64,000 nucleotides of DNA, taken from contig CAWKAZ010000002.1 in the NCBI GenBank assembly GCA_963847715.1, forward strand, positions 62,001 through 126,000, in the 5' to 3' direction. A program made the translations under genes and the position numbers. Within the stretch, counting starts at the first letter, position 1. Every line of letters starts with the position of its first letter. This DNA comes from Acidiflorens sp963847715. GTDB lineage: Bacteria; Acidobacteriota; Terriglobia; Terriglobales; Acidobacteriaceae. Below the pieces are notes generated by a model that was not told the origin of the DNA, ran no database searches, and was given only the letters and a program-made list of their open reading frames with translations. Below are positions 1-7,804 of this stretch, piece after piece.

Positions 1-155
1 TCCTTAACATGATCGCGCTGATGGAACGCTTCACACGCGGACGAGCGGATGTCACCGGACGCATGGCAGGATTGCTGTCCAGTGTGGTCCCGGCCGCTTC
101 TAGCATCCAGAACCTTGCGTTGCGGGCGCGCGGTTCCGCCGGAGGTCAGGCATGA
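1..155 (+). CDS. C-terminal end of an unidentified protein upstream of cheB (partial)
   Basis: An open frame enters from the left edge (codons in phase with base 3) and ends at a TGA that overlaps the cheB start codon as ATGA. The visible tail is about 50 residues, Ala/Gly/Arg-rich, and shows no motif I recognise. The overlap implies translational coupling with cheB, so the protein is probably a chemotaxis component (receptor, CheW, CheA or CheR are all possible). That is inference from position only. Confidence 0.5.
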   Translation, partial: LNMIALMERFTRGRADVTGRMAGLLSSVVPAASSIQNLALRARGSAGGQA

Positions 156-1264
156 GAAAGCCTCTACGAGTTCTGGTCGTGGATGACTCGGCCCTCATGC
201 GCAAACTGATTCCGAAGATCATCGAGCAGGACAGCGGGATCGAGGTCGTCGGCACAGCGATGGACGGCCATTTCGCGTTGCGAAAAATCGAAGACCTGTC
301 GCCTGATGTAGTGACGCTCGACCTCGAAATGCCCGGGATGAACGGGATCGACACCTTGAAACAGATCATGCGCCACTGGCGCATCCCGGTGATTGTGGTC
401 AGTTCACACAGCACTGCTGGAGCATCGATCACGCTGAAGGCGCTGGCGCTGGGTGCATTCGATTTTGTGGCCAAGCCGCAGGATGTTGCGGCGCACATGC
501 CCGAAATCGCCGCCGAACTGATCAAGAAGATCAGGGCAGCCGCGCAGAGCGCGGGTGTGCAAGCTCAATTTCTGCCGGAAGACACGCACGCGGGGGAGTT
601 GCCTCCCAAACTCCGGCCGATCGCGCCGACGCACATCATCGCGATTGGGGTATCGACGGGCGGTCCGAATGCCTTGCAGTATCTGTTTTCGCAACTGCCG
701 GCGGATTTTTCCGGCAGCATCCTAGTGGTGCAGCATATGCCCGACGGGTTCACGGAACTGTTTGCCAAACGTCTGGATGAAACTTGCCCGATCCGGGTGA
801 AAGAAGCGCAATCAGGAGACTTGCTGGTGGCGGGACGGGCGCTGATTTGTCCAGGAAACCGGCACATGAAAGTAAAGAAACTGCCGCTCGGCAACGTAGC
901 GGTGCTGGGAGAAGACGCTCCCGTGAACGGACACCGTCCGTCGGTGGACGTGCTATTCCATAGCGTCGCTGCGGAATTTGGCCCTCAGGCGATGGCCGTC
1001 CTTATGACGGGCATGGGAGAAGACGGGGCATCCGGCCTGGGTGAAATCCGCGCGGCGGGGGGATATACCGTCGCGCAGAGCCAGGAAACATGCGTGGTTT
1101 TTGGGATGCCTAAAGCAGCGATTGAGCGAGGTTATGCGATGAAAATCGCCCACCTCCAGGATCTGCCTAATCTTTTGCAAGCGCACTGTACGCCCGGTCG
1201 AGGGGAACATCTACGGGGGGACAGTGGCGAGGTCAAGCGGAGCACTAGTGCCGGAAGTAACTAG
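152..1264 (+). CDS. cheB: CheB, chemotaxis protein-glutamate methylesterase/deamidase
   Basis: Removes methyl groups from receptor glutamates, and in many species deamidates receptor glutamines, during chemotactic adaptation in the cytoplasm. The 370-residue protein has the family's two-domain layout. An N-terminal receiver (about 5-125) carries the acidic pair D11/D12, phosphoacceptor D57 and K108. The C-terminal esterase domain (about 158-345) shows the catalytic triad as S168 in GVSTGGP, H195 in QHMP and D291 in MGEDG. The start overlaps the previous stop (ATGA). It is followed by a CheY-like and a CheX-like gene, consistent with one chemotaxis operon. The last ~25 residues are polar and probably disordered. 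Confidence 0.96.
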   Translation: MRKPLRVLVVDDSALMRKLIPKIIEQDSGIEVVGTAMDGHFALRKIEDLSPDVVTLDLEMPGMNGIDTLKQIMRHWRIPVIVVSSHSTAGASITLKALALGAFDFVAKPQDVAAHMPEIAAELIKKIRAAAQSAGVQAQFLPEDTHAGELPPKLRPIAPTHIIAIGVSTGGPNALQYLFSQLPADFSGSILVVQHMPDGFTELFAKRLDETCPIRVKEAQSGDLLVAGRALICPGNRHMKVKKLPLGNVAVLGEDAPVNGHRPSVDVLFHSVAAEFGPQAMAVLMTGMGEDGASGLGEIRAAGGYTVAQSQETCVVFGMPKAAIERGYAMKIAHLQDLPNLLQAHCTPGRGEHLRGDSGEVKRSTSAGSN

Positions 1265-1321
1265 AGTTATCTACCCGAAGGTGTGTAGAACGTGTTTAAG
1301 TGATATTTGGGGAGGAGTACC

Positions 1322-1762
1322 ATGGAAAAGTTTGCGCCCGTAAAACGGAGCGAAGACGGACAGCCGGTGCGCTATCTGATCGTGGATGACTCCGTGTTTG
1401 CCCGCAAGAACCTGGCCCGGATGGTGGAAACCTTCGGGGGACAGGTGATCGGCGAGGCTGGCGACGGAGTTTCTGCCATCAGCGAATACGAACGGCTGAC
1501 GCCCGACATCGTTCTGATGGATATCACCATGCCGCAGATGGAAGGCATCGAGGCGGCGGAAAAGATTGTTCGCGACCATCCGCATGCCCGCATCGTCATG
1601 GTGTCGTCAGTCGGATACCAGGAGAACATTGTGGCTGCCCTGCAGCGGGGTGCCCGCCATTTTGTACAAAAGCCGGTGAAGCCCGAAGTGCTGTACGAAG
1701 TCATCAAGTACGTCATGCGTGACGACGGAACCACCGCGCGTGGGGCGGGAGCTGGAGTCTAG
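1322..1762 (+). CDS. CheY-like single-domain response regulator
   Basis: A 146-residue stand-alone receiver domain. The acidic pocket is D22/D23 (in IVDDS), the predicted phosphoacceptor is D67 (in IVLMD) and the conserved lysine is K107 (in QKPVK). No output domain follows, so it most likely carries the phosphoryl signal from CheA to a flagellar or pilus motor, as CheY does. I chose ATG 1322 because GGGGAGG lies just upstream; an in-frame TTG at 1307 is unlikely. It lies between cheB and a CheX-like phosphatase gene, which fits a phospho-CheY relay with its own phosphatase. Confidence 0.9.
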   Translation: MEKFAPVKRSEDGQPVRYLIVDDSVFARKNLARMVETFGGQVIGEAGDGVSAISEYERLTPDIVLMDITMPQMEGIEAAEKIVRDHPHARIVMVSSVGYQENIVAALQRGARHFVQKPVKPEVLYEVIKYVMRDDGTTARGAGAGV

Positions 1763-1765
1763 TCA

Positions 1766-2266
1766 ATGCGGATGGACCTGATTCAACCGTTCATCAACTC
1801 CGCCGACGCCGTGCTGGCGCAGGCGCTCGAGTCGCCCATTTCCATCGAGAACCTCAGCATGGAAGAAGAGGCGTACCGGCGCAAAGGTGTTGCCGCCGAA
1901 GTCCACCTCGCGGGCGAAATCGAGGGGCGAATCATTTTTGATGTCGACCTCGGAGCTGCCGTTCAGCTGGCCAGCCGTCTGGCCGGCGTTGAGGTGTCCG
2001 AGACTGATGAAGAACTGGTCAAGGAAGCAGTATGTGAACTCGCCAACCAGATCATCGGGAACGCGGTCACCACGCTAAATGACCAGGGGTTTCACTTCCA
2101 TGTTCAACCACCGACCCTGCACACTGCCGAGCAAGGCAGCAAGAGCAGCGAAGACACTGAGGCTCTGGTGATGTGTTTCAGTACGGCGAGCGGAAACGTT
2201 TTCATGAATGTCGCGCTAAGGTATCACCGCCGCCGGGCGGTGGAACGCTCTGCTGTGGCCGGCTAG
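1766..2266 (+). CDS. cheX: CheX/CheC-family chemotaxis phosphatase
   Basis: 166-residue protein with the CheC/CheX/FliY-type helix in which E91 and N94 (motif ELANQIIGNA) form the E-x-x-N pair used by this family to dephosphorylate CheY-P. Only one such signature is visible, as in CheX. It starts 3 bases after the CheY-like stop, so the two are almost certainly co-transcribed and functionally paired. A second in-frame ATG at 1772 is possible. The family assignment rests on motif and context; CheX versus a divergent CheC is less certain. Confidence 0.82.
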   Translation: MRMDLIQPFINSADAVLAQALESPISIENLSMEEEAYRRKGVAAEVHLAGEIEGRIIFDVDLGAAVQLASRLAGVEVSETDEELVKEAVCELANQIIGNAVTTLNDQGFHFHVQPPTLHTAEQGSKSSEDTEALVMCFSTASGNVFMNVALRYHRRRAVERSAVAG

Positions 2267-2267
2267 G

Positions 2268-2333
2268 TTGCTGGTCGTTCGTCTTTGGTCGTTGGTCGTT
2301 GGTCGTTCGCTGTTCGTCGTTCGCCACCCGCAA
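2268..2333. repeat. Low-complexity tract built from GTCGTT(C/G) units
   Basis: Immediately after the cheX stop there is a run of permuted GGTCGTT/GTTCGTC/GCTGTTCG words (TTTGGTCGTTGGTCGTTGG and similar) in a short convergent gap before the YVTN lipoprotein gene. The same vocabulary recurs at 59581-59632. It looks like an expanded and permuted short repeat rather than coding sequence. Confidence 0.7.
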
Positions 2334-2360
2334 CATCCCACAAACAATTACTTCCGCAAG

Positions 2361-3755
2361 CTACGGTCCGGCAATCAGAAAAACGGGATTCTGCGGCAGG
2401 TTCAGCGGGCCTGGAGGGACGGTCTGGCGCGTGCCGATCGGTGCGGGCAGATTCATGATGTAGGTGTCGTTTGAGGTGTCGATGAAGTTGACATTTCCAC
2501 CATCGCAACTGGAAAGATAGGCGCGGGTACTGGAACCGGCAGCCGCCATCATAATGCGGAAGCGGTTCGTGGAGCCGGTCGCGCAAAACGCGTCGTAAGC
2601 AGGAAAACCCGGAATCGCGACCGAAGCCTTGATGGTGTTGCTGGTAACACTGATCACCGTCACCTGCGGGCAGACATAGTTCACTCCATTGATCGCATCT
2701 TCGTAGTACGCCCCGATATACGCGCGGCTGCTATCCGGTAGAGCTGCGGCCGCAGCAACGTTCAACTGTTGAGCGGTCGACATTGAGCAGGGATCCGTCG
2801 CGGCGCGGGAACCCGGGCCCACGGTGGGAATTGGGATCGGCGCTCCCGCTAGAATTGCAGGCACCGATTGCGACACGTCCACAATCGCCACTTGTTGCCC
2901 GCCCGGAATATACAGGCGGTTCTTGTTGGGGTCGTATGTCATCGTCGTTGCACCCGGCAAACTGATCGTGGTCTCAGTGAGCGGATCGGGACCGGCTGTC
3001 GATGTGGTATCAAGCCACGCCAGCGTTCCGTTCTGTTCCAGCACGTAGACTCGCTGATTGTCCGTCCGCGGCACCAGCCATACCGGCGGAGCACTGGTAT
3101 GCGTGGGCGAGTTGACCCTTTGCGACCGGTCACTTGTGTTGACACCACTAACCGTGCTGTCCCCCTGGTTCGCGACATAGAGCTTGGTCCTGTCGGGCGT
3201 TACCGCCAGCGCAACAGGATTGCTTCCGACGGTAAACGTATTCGCCAGCAGATTGCTGTTGGTGCTGACCACACCGACCGAGGCATTGTTCGGATGCGCG
3301 GGATCGAGAAACAGGTTGGGCAGTGAGACGTATGCCACCGTATCGTTTGGAGCTACCGCTACAAAGTTAGGGAACGAATTCGTCGGCAAACTGACGGTTT
3401 GGGTGCTGCTGATCGTCGTTCCGTTGAAGACCAGCTTGGTAAGGGAGTCGTCCTGCGCGCCGCTCACCGAGTGGTTGACCACCAGAACCTGATTGGCGGT
3501 CTGCTGCACGGCGTGAACCGGAGCCAGGCCTACATTCTTTTCGCTTACATCGGCATCTCCGGTAACATCGACAACCATCGCACTGCCGGCCACCACGGTT
3601 CCGTTGTCGCTGATCGTCACTACGGTGTGCGCCGCAGCCGGATTCGGAAAGGTGGGCGGATTCGGAATAATGATCGGACGATAAGTGTCGCCGCAGCCGG
3701 TGCAGATCAGCGCAGCAACGAATGCTGCAAACTCAAGCAAAAGAAACCGCTTCAT
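2361..3755 (-). CDS. YVTN beta-propeller lipoprotein
   Basis: 464 residues. The N-terminus MKRFLLLEFAAFVAALICTGC is a lipoprotein-type signal with a probable lipidated Cys at about residue 21, so an envelope location is predicted. The body holds YVTN/NHL-like blades: repeated 'vapndtvAYVSLPN', 'tpdrtKLYVANQGDSTV', 'dpnkNRLYIPGG' segments from about 90 to 360. Such proteins usually bind or scaffold partners; no catalytic residues are apparent and no partner is suggested by neighbours. The gene is convergent with the chemotaxis operon. Confidence 0.8.
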   Translation of the reverse strand: MKRFLLLEFAAFVAALICTGCGDTYRPIIIPNPPTFPNPAAAHTVVTISDNGTVVAGSAMVVDVTGDADVSEKNVGLAPVHAVQQTANQVLVVNHSVSGAQDDSLTKLVFNGTTISSTQTVSLPTNSFPNFVAVAPNDTVAYVSLPNLFLDPAHPNNASVGVVSTNSNLLANTFTVGSNPVALAVTPDRTKLYVANQGDSTVSGVNTSDRSQRVNSPTHTSAPPVWLVPRTDNQRVYVLEQNGTLAWLDTTSTAGPDPLTETTISLPGATTMTYDPNKNRLYIPGGQQVAIVDVSQSVPAILAGAPIPIPTVGPGSRAATDPCSMSTAQQLNVAAAAALPDSSRAYIGAYYEDAINGVNYVCPQVTVISVTSNTIKASVAIPGFPAYDAFCATGSTNRFRIMMAAAGSSTRAYLSSCDGGNVNFIDTSNDTYIMNLPAPIGTRQTVPPGPLNLPQNPVFLIAGP

Positions 3756-3889
3756 TCAGACTCCAGGGAAAACGGCGTTACTCGGAATCCGATATTGTAT
3801 CGGGAACCGGGCAGCAAGGGGAAATCAGGTGGCCGGGAGCACCTCGAAGGTGAGAAGCGGATGGAAGGGTGATTGGTTGCTAAAGGGCC

Positions 3890-3988
3890 AAGTTTCAAGG
3901 TTTCAGGGTTTCAAGGTTTCAACGTTAACGGCAAGGTTCTCTCGTTGAAACCTTGAAACTCTGAAACCTTGAAACCTTGAAACCTGCC
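3890..3988. repeat. 33-bp imperfect hairpin made of AAGGTTTC repeat units
   Basis: Left arm 3892-3924 and right arm 3943-3975 are reverse complements with one mismatch in 33 positions, separated by an 18-base loop; the right side continues in the same units to about 3986. Each arm is itself a tandem of GTTTCAAGG/GTTTCAGG units. It lies between ku (ends 3994, minus strand) and the start of the lipoprotein gene (3755, minus strand), so it could terminate ku transcription. There is no clean T-run. Confidence 0.85.
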
Positions 3989-3993
3989 TTACT

Positions 3994-4833
3994 TCACCCG
4001 CGGCCGCGCTTGGCCTTCGGTTGACTCTTGGCGGGCATCTCTGCCACTTTCTCTGAAGCGGACGGCTTTTTCGTCTGGGCGAGGCTCTCTTTCAGCGCTG
4101 CCATCAGATCCACCACTGGAGCAAGCTTCTTCGGCTCTTCGACCGCCTGCACTTCTCCGCCTTCGAGTTTGACCTCGATCAGCTTCTTCAGATTTTCCTG
4201 GAAGGTGTCGTGATACTTCTCGGGATCCCACTCTCCCGCCAGGGCTTCAATCAGTTGATGGGCGATCTTGATTTCCGCGTCTTTGATCTCCACATCCGGG
4301 GCGCCGAATGATTCGACTTCGCGCACTTCCTCGGCGTAGTACATGGTGTGCAGCATCATTCCGCCTTTGTGCGGACGCAGGAACACCGTGTATTCGCGGT
4401 TGTGCATGGTGAGTTTGGCGATGGCCACGTACTCGCTCTCTTCTAACGCCTTGGTCAGCAGCGCATACGGACGCCGGCCGGCTTCCTCGGGCATCATGTA
4501 ATACGACGACTCGAAATATACGGGATCGACCTCGTTCGTTTTCACAAATTCGAGAATTTCCATCGTTTTCGCGGTCTTCGGCTCGATCTTCTTGATTTCT
4601 TCGGGCTCGATAATGACGTACTCGCCCTTGCGATACTCGTAGCCCTTCACGATGTCGCTGCGTTCGAGGACCTGGTTGTCCGCCGGGCAGATGAGTTGCT
4701 GCTTCACCCGCTGGTGGTCAGTGCGGTGCAACTGGTTGAACGAGATGCCGCTGCTGCGCGCGCCAGAGAACAGGCGTACAGGCATTGAAATCAGGCCAAA
4801 CGTTAGATAACCAGACCAGACTGAGGCCGCCAT
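3994..4833 (-). CDS. ku: Ku protein, bacterial NHEJ end-binding factor
   Basis: 279 residues, normal for bacterial Ku homodimers. The N-terminus (MAASVWSGYLTFGLISMPVRL) is the family signature 'sxWkG.i.fGLv.iPVrly', and the Ku core extends to about residue 240 (for example YYMMPEE, FLRPHKGGMMLHTMYY). The tail from about 245 is Lys/Ala/Pro-rich and basic, as in other bacterial Ku proteins where it contacts DNA. Ku binds double-strand ends and recruits LigD. No ligD is present in this window, so the partner must be elsewhere. The DUF92 gene is divergent. Confidence 0.95.
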   Translation of the reverse strand: MAASVWSGYLTFGLISMPVRLFSGARSSGISFNQLHRTDHQRVKQQLICPADNQVLERSDIVKGYEYRKGEYVIIEPEEIKKIEPKTAKTMEILEFVKTNEVDPVYFESSYYMMPEEAGRRPYALLTKALEESEYVAIAKLTMHNREYTVFLRPHKGGMMLHTMYYAEEVREVESFGAPDVEIKDAEIKIAHQLIEALAGEWDPEKYHDTFQENLKKLIEVKLEGGEVQAVEEPKKLAPVVDLMAALKESLAQTKKPSASEKVAEMPAKSQPKAKRGRG

Positions 4834-5118
4834 AGATTCACCTTGGTGGAGACGAGGCTTCCCCCCGCCCTCCGAGACTTTCAGATGCCCGAACCCCGCC
4901 GAGCGTACCGAGTGTAGCCTAAACGGACTTTGGATGCAGCCGCCAGATTACCGGGCGAATCCAAAGGCCAAGCACTACCTGACGGGGTCGTCTGAGGGGC
5001 AATACCGAATATAGTGTTAACGATCGCGGATCATGCAAAACAGCCCTCAGCTCTCAGTTCTCGGCGGCCAGGGTCGTAAAATTGCTGAGAGCTGAGAGCC
5101 GAGAACTGCCTACAACTA
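4834..5118. promoter_or_regulatory. Divergent ku / DUF92 intergenic region with octamer repeats
   Basis: 284 bases separate ku from the DUF92 gene, so promoters for both must lie here; I cannot place confident -35/-10 boxes. Its right end (5042-5107) carries a repeat tract with facing arms built from CTCAGCTCTCAGTTCTCGG and its complement GAGAGCCGAGAACTG. No ORF or RNA gene is evident. Confidence 0.45.
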
Positions 5119-5871
5119 ATGTTTGCCTCACATCTAGCGCACGGCTGGGCGGACTCTCCGGAACGGTGGGCCATCGCGGCAGCCGTAACCGTTGCCTTCG
5201 CGGTGTTGGCTCGCACCTTACGCGGTGTGACCCTCTCAGGCTCGCTGGCAGGCGCATTGGCGTGTTTCTTGCTCTTTGCCGGGGGTGGACCCTGGGCTTT
5301 CGCCGCCCTCGCTACCCTCTTCGCCATGACGTGGGCCACTACGCGTTTGGGATACCGCCGCAAGTTGGCTCTCGGACTCGCCGAGCGGCGCGAAGGGCGG
5401 AATGCCGGGCAAGTTCTGGCCAATTTGGCGGTTCCGGCCCTGGCATCCGCGTTTTTCGGTTTCACGTCGAACCGGGTCTGGATGGTCGCCGTCGTGGCTG
5501 CTCTTGCTGAGGCGGCCACCGACACTGTGGCCAGCGAAATCGGGCAATACCGTGGTTCGAGTCCACGAATGATCACATCCTGGCAGCGTGTGCCGACCGG
5601 GACCGACGGGGCCATCACGCTCGTCGGAAGTGGTGCTGGCCTGGCTGCCGGGGCCGTGATTGTGGCAGTCGCAGCCGCTGGCAGACTCGTTCCGGCGGCA
5701 CAACTCTGGATTCCCCTCGTGGCTGGCTTTGGGGGCATGCTGATCGATAGCGTGCTCGGTGCAACGGTGCAGCGTCGGGGATGGATCAGCAACCAGGGAG
5801 TGAATTTGTTCTCCACGCTGGCGGCGACCGCGCTGGCTTATGGCGGCCTGCGGTTGATAAATCTGGCGTAG
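5119..5871 (+). CDS. DUF92 / TMEM19-family integral membrane protein
   Basis: 250 residues, very hydrophobic, with about six predicted transmembrane segments. It shows DUF92 hallmarks: LSGSLAGA near residue 40, 'TWATTRLGYRRK', 'DTVASEIGQYRG' and 'GSGAGLAAG'. The plant member VTE6 is a phytyl-phosphate kinase and others are described as prenyl-phosphate kinases, so an isoprenoid-phosphate role is possible. No prenyl-lipid gene lies beside it. It is convergent with mreD, with a hairpin repeat between. Confidence 0.82.
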   Translation: MFASHLAHGWADSPERWAIAAAVTVAFAVLARTLRGVTLSGSLAGALACFLLFAGGGPWAFAALATLFAMTWATTRLGYRRKLALGLAERREGRNAGQVLANLAVPALASAFFGFTSNRVWMVAVVAALAEAATDTVASEIGQYRGSSPRMITSWQRVPTGTDGAITLVGSGAGLAAGAVIVAVAAAGRLVPAAQLWIPLVAGFGGMLIDSVLGATVQRRGWISNQGVNLFSTLAATALAYGGLRLINLA

Positions 5872-5955
5872 AAACGCGGCTTGCCGCGTCTGGAAGTGGC
5901 AAGGCCTCGGGCGCGCCACGCAGGAGACGGGGCAAGCCCCGTCTTTACGCCAGAT
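5861..5955. repeat. Nested GACGCGGC/GACGGGGC inverted repeats between convergent genes
   Basis: Two hairpins, ACGCGG-CTTG-CCGCGT (about 5874-5889) and GACGGGG-CAAG-CCCCGTC (about 5926-5943), sit inside an outer inverted repeat (ATCTGGCGTAGAAAC against GTCTTTACGCCAGAT). The element overlaps the DUF92 stop and precedes the mreD stop, so it probably serves as a bidirectional terminator. Related copies are at 15297-15367 and 16907-16952, also between convergent genes. Confidence 0.75.
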
Positions 5956-5960
5956 GTTTC

Positions 5961-6500
5961 TTAGGTGCGTTGCTTGACGCGGTCGAGGAGCATAAAGATA
6001 AACACTCCGAGGAGGGCATTCGCCGCGCATGACAGAAATTCGTGCGGCCAGCTCCATGCCATGTGCAGTCCGACCAATGCGCGGGCAATCACGAAGTAGA
6101 CCACTTCGTGCACAATGTAGAACACGATCGTCAGCAGGAATCGGGCCCCAGCGTTCTCCACATCGAGCTTGATTCCCAGTGACGATGCCCCGAATCCGAC
6201 CACGGTTTTTGCAATTCCGTAGAGCCCGATCGGCTGATGGGTCAGGGCGTCCTGCAGAATACCGATCAAGCCTCCCGTAAACAGGCCCGCCAGCGGACTT
6301 CTCCGCGCCGTCGCAAAACCAATCGTGACCAGCAGGGGAAGGTCGAAAATCGTGAAAAACGGGAAGCGCAGGGGCAGCCAAACCTGCAGGAAAACAGCCG
6401 TCAAAGGAATCAGAAGGGTCGCCGGAATACTGAACCGGTAAACCTCAACCTGCTCTCCCGATGTATAGGTGATGGCCACGTTAGTGAGGAGTGCCCTCAA
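5961..6500 (-). CDS. mreD: MreD, rod shape-determining membrane protein
   Basis: 179 residues, with about five predicted membrane helices. It is directly downstream of mreC, overlapping its end by 20 bases, which supports translational coupling and the identification. MreD is part of the elongasome linking cytoplasmic MreB to periplasmic MreC and wall synthases. 'FPFFTIFDLPLLVTIGFA' and 'GLFTGGLIGILQDALTHQPIG' match the family pattern. The mrdA/rodA genes that often follow mreD are not here; a convergent gene follows instead. Confidence 0.9.
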   Translation of the reverse strand: MRALLTNVAITYTSGEQVEVYRFSIPATLLIPLTAVFLQVWLPLRFPFFTIFDLPLLVTIGFATARRSPLAGLFTGGLIGILQDALTHQPIGLYGIAKTVVGFGASSLGIKLDVENAGARFLLTIVFYIVHEVVYFVIARALVGLHMAWSWPHEFLSCAANALLGVFIFMLLDRVKQRT

Positions 6501-7719
6501 CCGCCGGTTGCGGCTTGGGTTCGACTATGACCTTCACGGTCTTGGGAGGAACTTTCGCGGCGTCGGTACCGGCCGCAGGTGTCTTGACTGTTGACGGGTC
6601 CACCGAAGGTGACGCCGAAGTTGCCACTGATGGGGCGACCTTTAACGGTTTCACAGGAGTGCCCGTTGTTCCACCACCTGCGGTTGCCGCGGGCGGCGGG
6701 ACTTTGGGCTTGGCGTCAAATGCTGGAATCTTTGGCGCAACCGAAGCTGCGCTTGCGGGCGCAGAAGCTGGCCTGGCAGATCCTCCCGGAGCGACGACTT
6801 TGTCAGTCGTATCGAGCTTTTGCGGAACTCCCGGCAAACGCTCGGCCAGAATATCGACGGCTCGCGCCGCACCCGTTTGGTCGGGCTGTGCCTGCCGTTC
6901 GTCAATCTTGGTTACGACCAGCACTTCTTCCAACTTTCCGAGATTGGCGGCAGGGTGCAGCCGAATGTTCAGAAAAAGCTCGCTGCCTTGCGAAACCTTC
7001 GTCACCCGGCCCACCAGCAGGCCCTTGGGGAAGATGCCGTCTCCGCCGCTCGTGAGAACCACCTCTCCGGTGGGCACGTTTTCGTCGCTCATCACTCTTT
7101 CCAGCACGACCTCGCCCCCAGGCGTGCCGCGAACGATCCCTTGCAGTCTGGTCTTGTCGAGGATCGCGCCGACTCCGCTGGTCTGGTCGTCGATCAGCAG
7201 CACGAGCGACGTCGAACGGTAAACGCGGAGCACCTTGCCAACAATTCCGTCCGCGGTGATGACGGCCATGTCGGGCTTGATGCCGTTCTTTTCGCCTTTA
7301 TCGATATAGACGGAGCGCGATAGCTCGCTGCCACTCGATCCGATGACCTGCGCCGCCATGGTCTGGGAAATGAATTGTTCCTTAAATGCCAGAAGAGCTT
7401 GCAGACGCCTCGCCTGGTCGGCATCCTGGCTCATGCGCACCTGCTCCAGCCGCATTTGCTCGATCTGCGCCTTCAGGCTGCGATTCTCGGAGCGCACGCC
7501 GCGCAGGTAGAAGTAGTTGTGCCAGATGTTGCCGGTTGAGGTTTGCGTCCACACCAGCAATTTTTCGAGAGGGGAGACTGTGCCAACCGCCCAGATGCGG
7601 ATCAGGCGCGTCGATTCGCTGTCGCTCGTCCGCTTGACCTGCACGGCCAAGCCAAGCACCTGGGCGAACAACACTCCCACCAGCACGATCAGATTGCGGT
7701 AGCGTCCGAGGACGTCCAT
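6481..7719 (-). CDS. mreC: MreC, rod shape-determining periplasmic protein
   Basis: 412 residues. It has an N-terminal membrane anchor (about 8-26), a coiled coil (about 70-115: 'RSENRSLKAQIEQMRLEQVR') and a beta-rich MreC core (about 120-275: 'VIGSSGSELSRSVYIDKG', 'VITADGIVGKV', 'GVGAILDKTR', 'ILTSGGDGIFPKGLLVG'-like blocks). An unusually long Pro/Ala/Thr-rich tail (about 290-412) makes the protein longer than typical MreC (about 280-370). The tail is probably disordered periplasmic sequence. It lies between mreB and mreD. Confidence 0.93.
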   Translation of the reverse strand: MDVLGRYRNLIVLVGVLFAQVLGLAVQVKRTSDSESTRLIRIWAVGTVSPLEKLLVWTQTSTGNIWHNYFYLRGVRSENRSLKAQIEQMRLEQVRMSQDADQARRLQALLAFKEQFISQTMAAQVIGSSGSELSRSVYIDKGEKNGIKPDMAVITADGIVGKVLRVYRSTSLVLLIDDQTSGVGAILDKTRLQGIVRGTPGGEVVLERVMSDENVPTGEVVLTSGGDGIFPKGLLVGRVTKVSQGSELFLNIRLHPAANLGKLEEVLVVTKIDERQAQPDQTGAARAVDILAERLPGVPQKLDTTDKVVAPGGSARPASAPASAASVAPKIPAFDAKPKVPPPAATAGGGTTGTPVKPLKVAPSVATSASPSVDPSTVKTPAAGTDAAKVPPKTVKVIVEPKPQPAVEGTPH

Positions 7720-7727
7720 AACAGCAG

Positions 7728-7757
7728 TTCTCAGTTCTCAGTTGTCAGTTCTCAGTG
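7728..7757. repeat. CTCAGTT/GTCAGTT octamer tract between mreB and mreC
   Basis: CAGTTCTCAGTTCTCAGTTG followed by TCAGTTCTCAGT, a tandem of 7-8-base units in the 85-base spacer between two co-directional genes. It is the same family as the tracts at 30411, 35588, 51537 and 63892. Confidence 0.8.
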
Positions 7758-7804
7758 AGTCCGTCGTCCTGAGATTGTTATCGTCACTCGAAGCCTGCGG
7801 GGCT

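Noticed and set aside
5236..6381. A 381-codon minus-strand open frame opposite the DUF92 gene and mreD
   Set aside because: It overlaps two well-supported genes, has Arg/His-rich composition and no domain; it is a high-GC shadow frame.
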